A stretch of DNA of 39,466 nt from a virus: positions 1 through 39,466 of IMG/VR virus record IMGVR_UViG_3300024348_000110. One strand, 5' to 3'. Below are positions 28,101-35,598 of this stretch, one piece after another (the stretch's first letter is position 1; each line of letters opens with the position of its first letter). The notes beneath the pieces were generated by a model, which saw only the letters and a program-made list of their open reading frames with translations, did not search any database and was not told the DNA's origin. The translations under genes and the position numbers were made by a program.

Positions 28101-28607
28101 ACTATAGGAATTTCCATTGATCCATGTCACGTTGAAGGTACTGTAATTAGTATGGCAAATGGAACTACTAAATTAGTTGAAAACTTAAAAGTAGGAGATG
28201 TATTAGATTCGTTTGACATAAAAGGATTAAGCGATAGTGGTGAATGGAGAAATTTTAAAACTAATGCGATGGAATTCAGGGCTCCTAGGTCATCTGCTAA
28301 AATAGTCAGAATAATAAAAGGAACTTATAAGAACTATCAAGATATTAATAACGGATTAACTAAAATAACAAACGAACACCCTATATTAATAAAAAGACCA
28401 GATGGAGAAATATTCTTTAAACAGGCTCTCTATATTGATACGACCGACATGATATATGTTAATGAAAAATGGACAAGAGTTAGCTCTAATAAAACTATTC
28501 ACGAAACGGTTAACACATATTCTATTGATGTTGAAAATGAAGATGTTTATATTGCAGACGGTATTTTATGCCATAACGTTGAAAATATAGAGGAAAAGAT
28601 ACAGTAA
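25119..28607 (+). CDS. Collagen-like tail fibre with phage collar domain and C-terminal Hint (intein-like) domain
   Basis: A 1162-residue fibre. Residues 22-36 carry the KIDKINFNFRLM docking helix. Residues about 39-77 are Gly-X-Y collagen repeats (GPLGPDGIEGP and on). Residues about 294-372 are a phage collar domain (FPVGSIIRIPKDD to GGWYLCNGETWGD and PNLNGF), as in T4 gp12. A long beta-rich, Trp/Gly/Ser-rich receptor-type region follows. Residues 1003-1153 form a Hint domain: Cys1003 in a CHVEGTVISMANG block with VENLKVGDVL, block-B Thr1084-Asn-Glu-His1087-Pro, and a closing DVYIADGILCHN ending His1152-Asn1153. All catalytic positions of an intein-like autoprocessing domain are present. The residue after Asn is Val1154, not Cys/Ser/Thr, and only nine residues follow. 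Cleavage or ligation at the tip, not splicing, is therefore more likely. No endonuclease is inserted. Confidence 0.88.
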   Translation: MNIRIKELFKSDLDPNSNEWWSKDKIDKINFNFRLMKNGGPLGPDGIEGPNGEDGDKGEMGSQGTEGLIGPQGTIGPESSGTWKSKDIVYLDGSKPTQKIIYPSVSENGTVTLAVGATAHLDINDELISPYYSELSTEPISASKSGTLNIITEAAIGSHPNDIASSKDSITLAEDKNLEKSYNIGLKIEEDNNIEFPVLTFNPHSSAENLPNKFAIKFDRDNRFYFDGTSQNVLGAASVIPYELNVDATVPGKVIEFKVGEIKYSNHSPSLNKLLRSYDTQGRVEWEDVFNMFSVFPVGSIIRIPKDDFFTDLNFNLLDAETGPMEIIGSNQSIRTNFGSGKTTGLYGGWYLCNGETWGDGGIVEYETPNLNGFEWNITNIPGITSGLSGMVQGGSLSSYNGNIIFSGGISTLGASVSGVTANAIGHSFDNSMDDIRIYDDENILFAEDKHVILGEQISIIYLKEYGYKWGTYDPNTTSSNIQLQYHAMTGSIDSNTVASGSYTNIDIAMQYATTLNPETIQWNADGAPSDGAQLDAYWNDDSNFASGNVRCYLNGQEIADGWLARESGGQGEWGYARKYINGVGISSDDALETEPKECWMMYSESVNGVDGTYFSIGISNNGLLPPVTMTEADVTGFTGWPAGTSLEKVFISNKIDNHPDVVGSSSDFKDYENTSHIWKRNDGNNTIDQLTDGWYRSLPNTDAYLVNFGFGGTLTVDSGLYMAWRKYWSANDNEFKGDVIKSRFVQYSVGDLSLGIGASTACDATSGNDIFYSSDMFEIGENPGSWQVTNLGVYDGLNSPQGSDGRLYSWLSNQIYVRQDAASNTNGGSMTNLGKYPLILVKSDTFIPGTNNSLKIADWTGDSGTSGYTGERYKSIDSTSKATAPNATACPGGNSSGVTFDWDDGNNNNTLSYFGSGGSGNVYFTLSGISPSQLSASNFSIENPVGTQNTASVSFTPGNYYVSLNIITPIQEDSEILDLDFTYSGMLSQSSDITIGISIDPCHVEGTVISMANGTTKLVENLKVGDVLDSFDIKGLSDSGEWRNFKTNAMEFRAPRSSAKIVRIIKGTYKNYQDINNGLTKITNEHPILIKRPDGEIFFKQALYIDTTDMIYVNEKWTRVSSNKTIHETVNTYSIDVENEDVYIADGILCHNVENIEEKIQ

Positions 28608-28628
28608 TAATTAGTTCTAGAAATTAAA

Positions 28629-28637
28629 GATATATAC
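28629..28637 (+). promoter_or_regulatory. Candidate late promoter motif GATATATAC
   Basis: Motif match 22 bases before the ATG at 28660, within the 52-base gap between the two collar-fibre genes. It suggests the second fibre and its followers can be transcribed separately from the first. Confidence 0.5.
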
Positions 28638-28659
28638 TAAATAAATAAAGATTTAAGTA

Positions 28660-31600
28660 ATGCCAATACCTATTAATTTAAAGCAGATTCTACAATCTGA
28701 TACACAACAGGAAAAACTGGATAAAGTTAATTATAACTTTGACCAGTTAGTTGCTAATGGCGGTGGACCAATGGGAGCCATCGGTTCTATTGGTGAAACA
28801 GGATTTCAGGGTGCAACTGGTGACGATGGTCCTCAGGGTATTGACGGTCCTCAGGGTTTTCAAGGACCTGCCGACGCTTCTAATAATTCAAAATGGATAG
28901 ATGGTGCTCGATGGGTTAGTGGTGCACTTAATATTAAAACTATAGTACCTGAACATTTATTAGATAATCCTGCATCTTTTTCGAATTTCCCTCCTACTAA
29001 TGTATTGTTAGGTTATGCAAATAACGATGATGAATATGATGACCCATCTATAATATCACCATATTTAAATAGCGTTTTATTAATTAATAAGAATTCAAAT
29101 TATCATGATTCTAATATTAGATTAATATCTGAAAAAGGAACAGATAAGTATTTAGATATAGCATTGACTAATTATACTTCTTTAAATTCAATTGGTGAAC
29201 AATCTGTTCTTGAATTTAAATTTGCATCTAGTGTATCAGGTGGAGAATATAGATGGAACGCAGATACGTACATAATCAATGACGCTAATGATAACGAGAT
29301 GATGTCAATGGACGCTGTTGATGGTGTAAAATTTACAGGATCATTTCTTTCCACTAACGATGCAATATTTACGGGTAGTATTTTTAAAATTAATAACTCT
29401 TCCACGGGTGGAACAACTAACACTAACCCAGATGTAGATAAGATTGCGGTGGCATTAGACGATACTGGAACGATAGGTTTTAAGGAAGCATCTGAAATAG
29501 GTGCAAGTGTTCCTATAGGAACAATAATATCTTTTCATTATGATACATATATTGATATTAGCAATTTCACACAAACTCAAGCAATAGATGCAACTGTTGA
29601 TCCAGAACAAATAGATATAGTAGTCGGAAGAGGAATCGCAAATACACAATATGAGGGATGGTATTTATGTAATGGCCAAACTTGGAAAAATAACGACATA
29701 CAGTATACGGTTCCTAACTTAAATTCATTTTCATTTGATTTTACATCGGGAGGAATTCAAATAATATCTGCACCAGGTGCAAATACTCCTAATTTATTAG
29801 GAGGAGGTGAATTTGAATTTCAACAAAATGCAAATACCATTAGCTATACTATAGATGTTAATTCAACAGAAGCATGGGTAACACAGGCTCAAGCTAATTA
29901 TGCATCTACTGAATATAAGGTGGTCAAAACTCCTCAATTAATATATTTAGGTGCGACGGATTTATGGTATAATGTTTCTGCTCCGCCACCCGTACCAGCT
30001 TCTTTTCAAATTGACCCTATAATAGACAGCGGTATTACAATTCAACAGGATTTAACTCAACTTGGTTCTTATAGAGGTAGAATTTCTTCATACGGAATCA
30101 ACGGTGATAATGGCTCTGTTTTTTACACCAACCCTTCTATAGATTTAGAATACAATAAGCCAGCGCTAATATATGTTAAAGTAACTGGTAAATCATACAT
30201 TGCTCCTCCTTCTAACAACTTACAGTTATCGGAACCCACTACTTCAAAATATAGTTGGTTTGTTAATTGGAATGAGAGAATGTATTTCGATAATAGTGCA
30301 CCTAATAATTTTAGTACTGAAACATGGAATGATAGAGGAGACTATAACCCTAACGCAACATACAACCAGGGAGACGTGTTCTTCCTATCAGGTGCAGGTG
30401 GAGGCGGCCAATGGTATACTCTAGCTAAAGGTCTTTCTTCATGGAATGAGGCACAGGCGCAAAATTTAAGTAGTAGCTTTTCCCCTGAAAATGCATGTGT
30501 AAATTCTTCATGGAACAGGTTTGATCCAGTTGAAGGTGCTTATTTCTATAAACTTCCATGGGTTAACCAGCACAACGACAATAATACGCCTCATTCATAT
30601 AATGAAGGCGATGGATTTAATAATGTATGGAAGCCTAGCGTACTGGATCCAGGTTTTAATCTTCCCGGACAGGATGATATGATGAACATGAATCTAGAAG
30701 GTTCATATCAACCAGGAACCACTAATTCTATAGGTTACTCTCTTAGTAATGCATTTTATGATAGCGAAACTAATACTCATATATTTCCTCCAAATAGAAC
30801 AATTAATACGAACGAATCATTAGCTTCCTGGAATGGAGCTTTCACCCAACCTATGCAGGTATTATTAGAACCTGAAGGCAATGGTACTACTGGAGAAACA
30901 TACGAAGTTATACCTGTTGTAAATTCATATAATATTAGTGAAATACAGGCTCTATATCCCCAGTTGAACGTGACAAATAGCCATTTAGTACAATATACGG
31001 ATCCTCATGGATATACTGATACTAATCAATATTGGGATGAAACCAACTATTTAGATTATGACAGAGATACGTTTGGCAGCAGCGTTAAAAAGCATTTAAA
31101 CGGAAACTATACAATTGATTCTGGCAACAACCCTACAGCATATAATTCTGTTCATTCATGGAGACCTAATCAGCTTGACACGGATTTCAGAAGATATAAA
31201 TCAGTAATAATGACAGTTTTATTAGAACCTGATGCCGTTAATAAAATATTAGATAATGGATCTACTATAAAATTAGGACTAGCTCATTGGGAAGATTCTT
31301 TAGCTTATGGACCGATACCATTTATTCCTTCTAACTTCCAACCACTTGGGTCTAATAATGTAATTGAAGCATATAATAATCCATGGGGAGAACTACTTCT
31401 CCCAGATAGCTTAACTACAACTTTAGGAAATGGTGCTGATTTTGTAGTAAGTGATTATATAGGTGGAGCAGGAACGGGTTCCGACACGGTACCATATAAT
31501 GTATACCCTAATGATACAGCACCGAATGTTGTGGCGGGTCCATGGGCATGGTTGTTTACGATTACCGTAGGTGCCCCTGATTCTAATGGAGATGGAATTA

Positions 31601-31734
31601 TTACTATACAGAGTATTATGCCATGTGGCCAGGGTAATCAGTTAAGTACTCCAATCAGCTTTACAATAGCCCATCCGGATGATTCTACTATAGAAGTACA
31701 ATACGATGGATATTACAATAAGGCACAATGTTAA
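28660..31734 (+). CDS. Collagen-like tail fibre with phage collar domain (paralogue, no Hint domain)
   Basis: A 1024-residue fibre with the same plan as its upstream neighbour. It has a docking helix EKLDKVNYNFDQLVANGG (residues 18-35) and Gly-X-Y repeats to about residue 70. A collar domain spans about 283-350 (VPIGTIISFHYD, then EGWYLCNGQTWKNND and VPNLNSF). A long beta-rich, aromatic C-terminal region probably binds the receptor. Beyond the first 70 residues and the collar the two fibres have diverged, as expected for host-range proteins. This one ends in KAQC with no Hint domain. In T4, gp12 short fibres carry the collar fold and bind the cell irreversibly. Two such genes side by side suggest either a mixed fibre set or alternative receptors. 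Its stop is 6 bases before the next ATG. Confidence 0.85.
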   Translation: MPIPINLKQILQSDTQQEKLDKVNYNFDQLVANGGGPMGAIGSIGETGFQGATGDDGPQGIDGPQGFQGPADASNNSKWIDGARWVSGALNIKTIVPEHLLDNPASFSNFPPTNVLLGYANNDDEYDDPSIISPYLNSVLLINKNSNYHDSNIRLISEKGTDKYLDIALTNYTSLNSIGEQSVLEFKFASSVSGGEYRWNADTYIINDANDNEMMSMDAVDGVKFTGSFLSTNDAIFTGSIFKINNSSTGGTTNTNPDVDKIAVALDDTGTIGFKEASEIGASVPIGTIISFHYDTYIDISNFTQTQAIDATVDPEQIDIVVGRGIANTQYEGWYLCNGQTWKNNDIQYTVPNLNSFSFDFTSGGIQIISAPGANTPNLLGGGEFEFQQNANTISYTIDVNSTEAWVTQAQANYASTEYKVVKTPQLIYLGATDLWYNVSAPPPVPASFQIDPIIDSGITIQQDLTQLGSYRGRISSYGINGDNGSVFYTNPSIDLEYNKPALIYVKVTGKSYIAPPSNNLQLSEPTTSKYSWFVNWNERMYFDNSAPNNFSTETWNDRGDYNPNATYNQGDVFFLSGAGGGGQWYTLAKGLSSWNEAQAQNLSSSFSPENACVNSSWNRFDPVEGAYFYKLPWVNQHNDNNTPHSYNEGDGFNNVWKPSVLDPGFNLPGQDDMMNMNLEGSYQPGTTNSIGYSLSNAFYDSETNTHIFPPNRTINTNESLASWNGAFTQPMQVLLEPEGNGTTGETYEVIPVVNSYNISEIQALYPQLNVTNSHLVQYTDPHGYTDTNQYWDETNYLDYDRDTFGSSVKKHLNGNYTIDSGNNPTAYNSVHSWRPNQLDTDFRRYKSVIMTVLLEPDAVNKILDNGSTIKLGLAHWEDSLAYGPIPFIPSNFQPLGSNNVIEAYNNPWGELLLPDSLTTTLGNGADFVVSDYIGGAGTGSDTVPYNVYPNDTAPNVVAGPWAWLFTITVGAPDSNGDGIITIQSIMPCGQGNQLSTPISFTIAHPDDSTIEVQYDGYYNKAQC

Positions 31735-31740
31735 TAAAAT

Positions 31741-32562
31741 ATGAATATATTAAATACATATAAACTTTACAAAAACGCAATTCTTTTCGGAGGACTTGCG
31801 ATTTTGGTGTTTTGTCTTTTACAACAATGTAACTCTAATCAAAACTTAAAAAGAGAAATCGTACAAGTTCAGAAGGTATCTGATAGAAATCTTAATAACT
31901 ATAAGGCAACACAAGATACTATTATAATCGAAAAGAATAAAAATAAAGAATTAGTTTCTAGTATAAGATCATTCGAATATGATGTAAACACCCTAACTGA
32001 AAGTAATAAGAAACTAGTTTCTAAATATGCTAATCAATTAAATATTAATAACGAATTAGAGAATGTTAATAGTTTACTTTCAACAACTTTAAACGTAAAA
32101 GATTCTATAATAAACGCAAATGGAGTTGTAACAGTAGATACGGATTCTATAAATAATATAGATACAATAACAGTTGACGTAAACGATAAGTGGGAGTTTG
32201 ATAAATATAACTGGAGAAGATTTCAAGGAAGTATATCTCTTTTAAGGGATAGCACTAATTATAATTTATTCTCTTCTAGATTTGATATTATACAGGGAAT
32301 AGGGTTAAGCGCTGCCATCATTAATGAAGAAGGATTTGACAGACTTAAAATTACAACTCCATATAAAGGAGTAACGTTCACTAATATAGAAAATATAAAC
32401 TTAGTTAACGATAGATTAAATAATAAATACGAGAAAAAAGCAGGGTGGTCTATTGGCGTTGGATTTCAATATGGGCTTAACTTGAATAACAATCAAGTTA
32501 TAAGTACTGGTCCATCAATTGGTATAGGAGTATACTGGTCCCCTAAATTTCTTAGATTTTAA
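31741..32562 (+). CDS. Membrane-anchored coiled-coil protein, candidate spanin-like lysis protein
   Basis: A 273-residue protein with a basic N-terminus and a single hydrophobic segment (residues about 12-29, NAILFGGLAILVFCLLQQ). About 110 residues of coiled-coil-like helix rich in Asn, Lys, Glu and Leu follow (35-130), then a mixed middle. The C-terminus is made of alternating strands (WSIGVGFQYGLNLNNNQVIS, then GPSIGIGVYWSPKFLRF) ending in Phe, like the last strands of outer-membrane barrels. An inner-membrane anchor, periplasmic coiled coil and outer-membrane-seeking end would suit a spanin-type lysis protein of a Gram-negative phage, or a virion-associated envelope protein. The Cys at 30 is not in a good lipobox (LQQC). 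No holin or endolysin was seen nearby, so the role is tentative. Confidence 0.45.
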   Translation: MNILNTYKLYKNAILFGGLAILVFCLLQQCNSNQNLKREIVQVQKVSDRNLNNYKATQDTIIIEKNKNKELVSSIRSFEYDVNTLTESNKKLVSKYANQLNINNELENVNSLLSTTLNVKDSIINANGVVTVDTDSINNIDTITVDVNDKWEFDKYNWRRFQGSISLLRDSTNYNLFSSRFDIIQGIGLSAAIINEEGFDRLKITTPYKGVTFTNIENINLVNDRLNNKYEKKAGWSIGVGFQYGLNLNNNQVISTGPSIGIGVYWSPKFLRF

Positions 32563-32577
32563 AATAATAAATAAACA

Positions 32578-34635
32578 ATGGCACAATCATCCAAATTCTT
32601 AAGACTAGATGACGACATTCTAATGGAGTTCATGTATCATAATCAAAATGTTGATTATGTAGATGATGCTAAGATAGAAAACGACGACAACGGAAGTCAA
32701 TTTAAATTTTTAAACACAGAGGCAAACAATGATTCTGCCTCAAGATTCCTGATTCATGAATTAGGAGCAGACGTTGTTAACTTCAGTGTAAAGATACAAG
32801 ATGGCTATGTTTTTATTAATGACTTTGCATCTAGGCAATTAGTTCTTAAAAACGGTAAAACTTATAAATTTAACTTATCGGATTCTACAATCGATAATAT
32901 AACAGGGTTTACGATAAACGGCTCAACTACTCAATTAATAGGTAACACATACATATATACGCCTGGATCAAATGGAAAATTTGAATATTCTTATGAAAAT
33001 TTAGCAGGAGATAATTCCAGAGGTGGAGAAATAAATGTAGGGAATAGAGCTAATCCTTTATTTGCAGAACCAGAGCAAGAAACTGGAAATAGTATTAAAA
33101 CTGCAACTGGAGAAGTTGGAAGATATTATGGAGTTCCATCTAATAGTGATGGCAAATGGGCCTTACTTAAAAATGATTTAGCGTATTTAGATAATTCACA
33201 GTGGAATGGCACAGATTCTTCTCTTGCAAATGTAGATGATAGTATAGTTGGAGACGTTTGGTATGACACAATTAGATTACACCTAAGAACAGGATTTTCA
33301 TTTGCAGCAAGAGGTAAGGAAGGTTTTATGTTTCAGGTTAAGGTAAAAAGAGAATCTGGAGTTTATAACTATTTTACATCTATCGTATATTTAAATCATT
33401 CTAATTTCGAAATAAGTAATCCTAATTCGTTTGTACTAGGAGATACTTCATACTCTAAATACATACAAATTAAAGTACCTTCATTAATTCACTTTGACGA
33501 CACAACTAAAAATGAAGATTTTCACGACGCTTTCTTCGGTTCAGGGCAGGATTCAATACTGAATAGCACTAATTATGAAATAAGTTTAAAATTAATAGAC
33601 ACTTTAACTGAAGAAGCAAATATAGAATACATTAATGTCGAAGATACAATTGATGTTACCGTTTCTAGAGAAGACGAATACCTAGATATTGCAGCTAATG
33701 TAGAGGAAGTAGAAGACATGGATTATTTTCAGGTGTATGGAACTAAAGATGGTTCTAGGCAAGGTTTTGAAAATTACATCAACGGAAGAATACAGACTTC
33801 CAGTGATGACATTATAATATTTCATGATATAGAAGTCAGTGAGCAAATCGGATTAGATTTCCTAGATACATCTTCAATGACGTTTACACAGACCGCAAAC
33901 TATGAAGCTCCAATTCCTTTCAGACCTATTATATTTAATTCTAGCATAGCAAGTTCTTTTTATATTAGACATACTATGAGAATTTATAACGAAACTGATA
34001 ATACTCAAATTATTAAAGTTGCGACAATGACTTCTTATAATACTAAAAAGTATGGAACTAGAATGGAAAAGATTAATCTAAGAAATGTAGACCCTACTAT
34101 CATTTATAACAAGCTGCCTAACACTACGGTAAATAGAGAATTAAATCAATTTGTTAATTCAATTAGACCGAGTGTCGGAGAAACTAAATATGTTCCAGTT
34201 GCGTTAGATACCTACGGGATATTAGCATCTGCTACGAATGTTACAACAGATTTAACAGAATCTGAAGAATTAGATAACATTAAGTTTTTTGAAGAAGGAG
34301 AAGCTATTATAAAGCTGTCCAAGGTATCTGATAACTTTGTGAAATTCAATATTGCACAACCAGATGGAGACGATAAAAAAGCGGTTTCACTAGTAAGTGC
34401 AGAAAACGTAATGTTAATAATTAAAAGCGGTGCTACTGAAAAAACAATAGCACATGACCCATCCTTTCCTAACATAGATTTAGGTCTAGGAGAAGTATTC
34501 TTTAAAATACCAAAGGCAACTGCGGTTAGATTTGATAAAAAAGATACAAATAGATTCGAGGACAAATTCTATATTAATATAAAGAATGGAGAAACAGAAT
34601 CGCTATTGTATCATGGAAAAGTAGAAATAATATAA
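32578..34635 (+). CDS. Conserved structural protein, function unknown
   Basis: A 685-residue protein beginning KFLRLDDDILMEFMYHNQN, an N-terminal block I associate with structural proteins of marine T4-like phages without a known role. It is beta-rich throughout and acidic, with no signal peptide or transmembrane segment. Residues about 335-395 (TNYEISLKLIDTLTEEANIE, then a VTVSREDEYLDIAANVEE run) look like an Ig-like strand series. The last 110 residues again have paired strands (AVSLVSAENVMLIIKSGATE and a closing ESLLYHGKVEII). Its stop overlaps the ATG of the tube-fold gene by one base (TAATG), so the two are probably made together and may assemble together in the tail or baseplate. Confidence 0.65.
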   Translation: MAQSSKFLRLDDDILMEFMYHNQNVDYVDDAKIENDDNGSQFKFLNTEANNDSASRFLIHELGADVVNFSVKIQDGYVFINDFASRQLVLKNGKTYKFNLSDSTIDNITGFTINGSTTQLIGNTYIYTPGSNGKFEYSYENLAGDNSRGGEINVGNRANPLFAEPEQETGNSIKTATGEVGRYYGVPSNSDGKWALLKNDLAYLDNSQWNGTDSSLANVDDSIVGDVWYDTIRLHLRTGFSFAARGKEGFMFQVKVKRESGVYNYFTSIVYLNHSNFEISNPNSFVLGDTSYSKYIQIKVPSLIHFDDTTKNEDFHDAFFGSGQDSILNSTNYEISLKLIDTLTEEANIEYINVEDTIDVTVSREDEYLDIAANVEEVEDMDYFQVYGTKDGSRQGFENYINGRIQTSSDDIIIFHDIEVSEQIGLDFLDTSSMTFTQTANYEAPIPFRPIIFNSSIASSFYIRHTMRIYNETDNTQIIKVATMTSYNTKKYGTRMEKINLRNVDPTIIYNKLPNTTVNRELNQFVNSIRPSVGETKYVPVALDTYGILASATNVTTDLTESEELDNIKFFEEGEAIIKLSKVSDNFVKFNIAQPDGDDKKAVSLVSAENVMLIIKSGATEKTIAHDPSFPNIDLGLGEVFFKIPKATAVRFDKKDTNRFEDKFYINIKNGETESLLYHGKVEII

Positions 34636-35192
34636 TGATATTAAATAGTAGAAATAATTTATTTAACTTTAAGTTTCCTAGAACCTTTATTCCAAAGGAA
34701 GTAGTAGACAAGTACAGGCCTTATTTAAATAGAATACCAGGTAATATCCTAGAAGAACCTATTGATTTTATCAATTATTCTATACAGGGCTTAAGTATGC
34801 CAGGTATTAATTTTGATCCAATATCACAATCGCCTAATGACGGAACTATCACATATCACAGAGGATCTATTCCTATACAGAATACTATTGAAAGGCAATT
34901 TTCTATAGAGCTCCAATTATTAGATGGATATGTTAATTATTTTATAATGCAAGATACTTTATTGTATTATTATTCAAAACACGTCAGAGAACCATTTATT
35001 AACGATCTTAAACTTCAAATAATGGATTCTGAAGGTATACATTTAATGAGTGCAGTTTTCGAAAAACCCATTCTTAATTCAATATCAGAGTTAGAATTGA
35101 ATATGTCAAGTAATGTTGCGGAGTTTTCTACATTCACTCTTAATTTTTATTATAACAAGTTTAATATAACTCCTGAAATAGACAATAAATAA
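34635..35192 (+). CDS. Tail-tube-fold protein (gp19/gp54-like)
   Basis: A 185-residue protein, close to T4 gp19 (163). Residues about 45-60 (DFINYSIQGLSMPGINFDPI) match the N-terminal strand of tube proteins ('f.v.i.G..lP.i'). A central strand with NTIERQFSIELQLLDGYVNY follows, then an amphipathic helix (residues about 96-115). Final strands LKLQIMDSEGIHLMSAVFEK and FSTFTLNFYYNKFNI form the usual 'I...y..v......F.v.F.y......' closing pattern. This is the tube-fold topology shared by gp19, gp48 and gp54. Whether it is the major tube protein or a baseplate/tube terminator cannot be told from one gene. It ends just before a candidate promoter at 35197. Confidence 0.55.
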   Translation: MILNSRNNLFNFKFPRTFIPKEVVDKYRPYLNRIPGNILEEPIDFINYSIQGLSMPGINFDPISQSPNDGTITYHRGSIPIQNTIERQFSIELQLLDGYVNYFIMQDTLLYYYSKHVREPFINDLKLQIMDSEGIHLMSAVFEKPILNSISELELNMSSNVAEFSTFTLNFYYNKFNITPEIDNK

Positions 35193-35196
35193 ACGA

Positions 35197-35205
35197 GATA
35201 TATAA
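35197..35205 (+). promoter_or_regulatory. Candidate late promoter motif GATATATAA
   Basis: Motif match (in context GAGATATATAATCC, 35195-35208) 24 bases before the ATG at 35230. The same 14-base context, with AACC in place of ATCC, occurs at 6406-6419. Confidence 0.5.
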
Positions 35206-35229
35206 TCCATAACAATATAGACAATTATA

Positions 35230-35598
35230 ATGAAAACATTTTTTGAATACTTAAGCGAAGAGAATATAACTAAAGAGGAAATTACTCTATTAGAAGAATC
35301 TCTACAGTCTGAATGGACTGACGAATTAGAGCAAAAGGTTGATGCCGCATTAGAAGAATTTACTAAACAATATGCAAACGAAGACGGAACGTTTGATTTT
35401 GATAGATTTAATGAGGAATTAACAAATGAAGGTTTCTTAGGCTCTATATTCGGTGGACTTACTGGATTTGCTTTAGGTAAAACAATTGGTAAAACAGTTG
35501 CTAAGGTTTTAGGAATTCAGAAAGGTATTTTTTACGATTTATTAACCTCTAGATTAGTTGGTGCCGGATTAGGTGCTGCTATCGGAAAATCATTCTAA
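35230..35598 (+). CDS. Candidate internal head (injected) protein with capsid-targeting N-terminus and glycine-zipper C-terminus
   Basis: A 122-residue protein. Its first ten residues (MKTFFEYLSE) align residue by residue with the T4 internal-protein capsid-targeting sequence (MKTYQEFIAE). In T4 that peptide is removed by prohead protease gp21 after Leu/Ile-x-Glu. Leu8-Ser-Glu10 fits that cleavage rule. Next comes an acidic helical part (residues 15-68). The C-terminal half (69-122) is hydrophobic and full of spaced Gly (GSIFGGLTGFALGKTIGKTV and LVGAGLGAAIGKSF), a glycine-zipper pattern typical of membrane-inserting peptides. This suggests a protein packed with the DNA and acting at or in the host membrane. 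It has its own candidate promoter and overlaps the next reading frame. Its role is inference; the motif match is visible. Confidence 0.55.
   Translation: MKTFFEYLSEENITKEEITLLEESLQSEWTDELEQKVDAALEEFTKQYANEDGTFDFDRFNEELTNEGFLGSIFGGLTGFALGKTIGKTVAKVLGIQKGIFYDLLTSRLVGAGLGAAIGKSF

Noticed and set aside
31820-31832. Lipobox around Cys30 of the candidate spanin
   Set aside because: The residues before the Cys are Leu-Gln-Gln, and position -1 is not Gly, Ala or Ser, so a lipoprotein signal is not supported.
34212-34565. Minus-strand 117-residue reading frame
   Set aside because: It lies fully inside the 685-residue gene, is rich in Ser/Leu as usual for antisense of Glu/Asp/Lys codons, and nothing else is coded on the minus strand.
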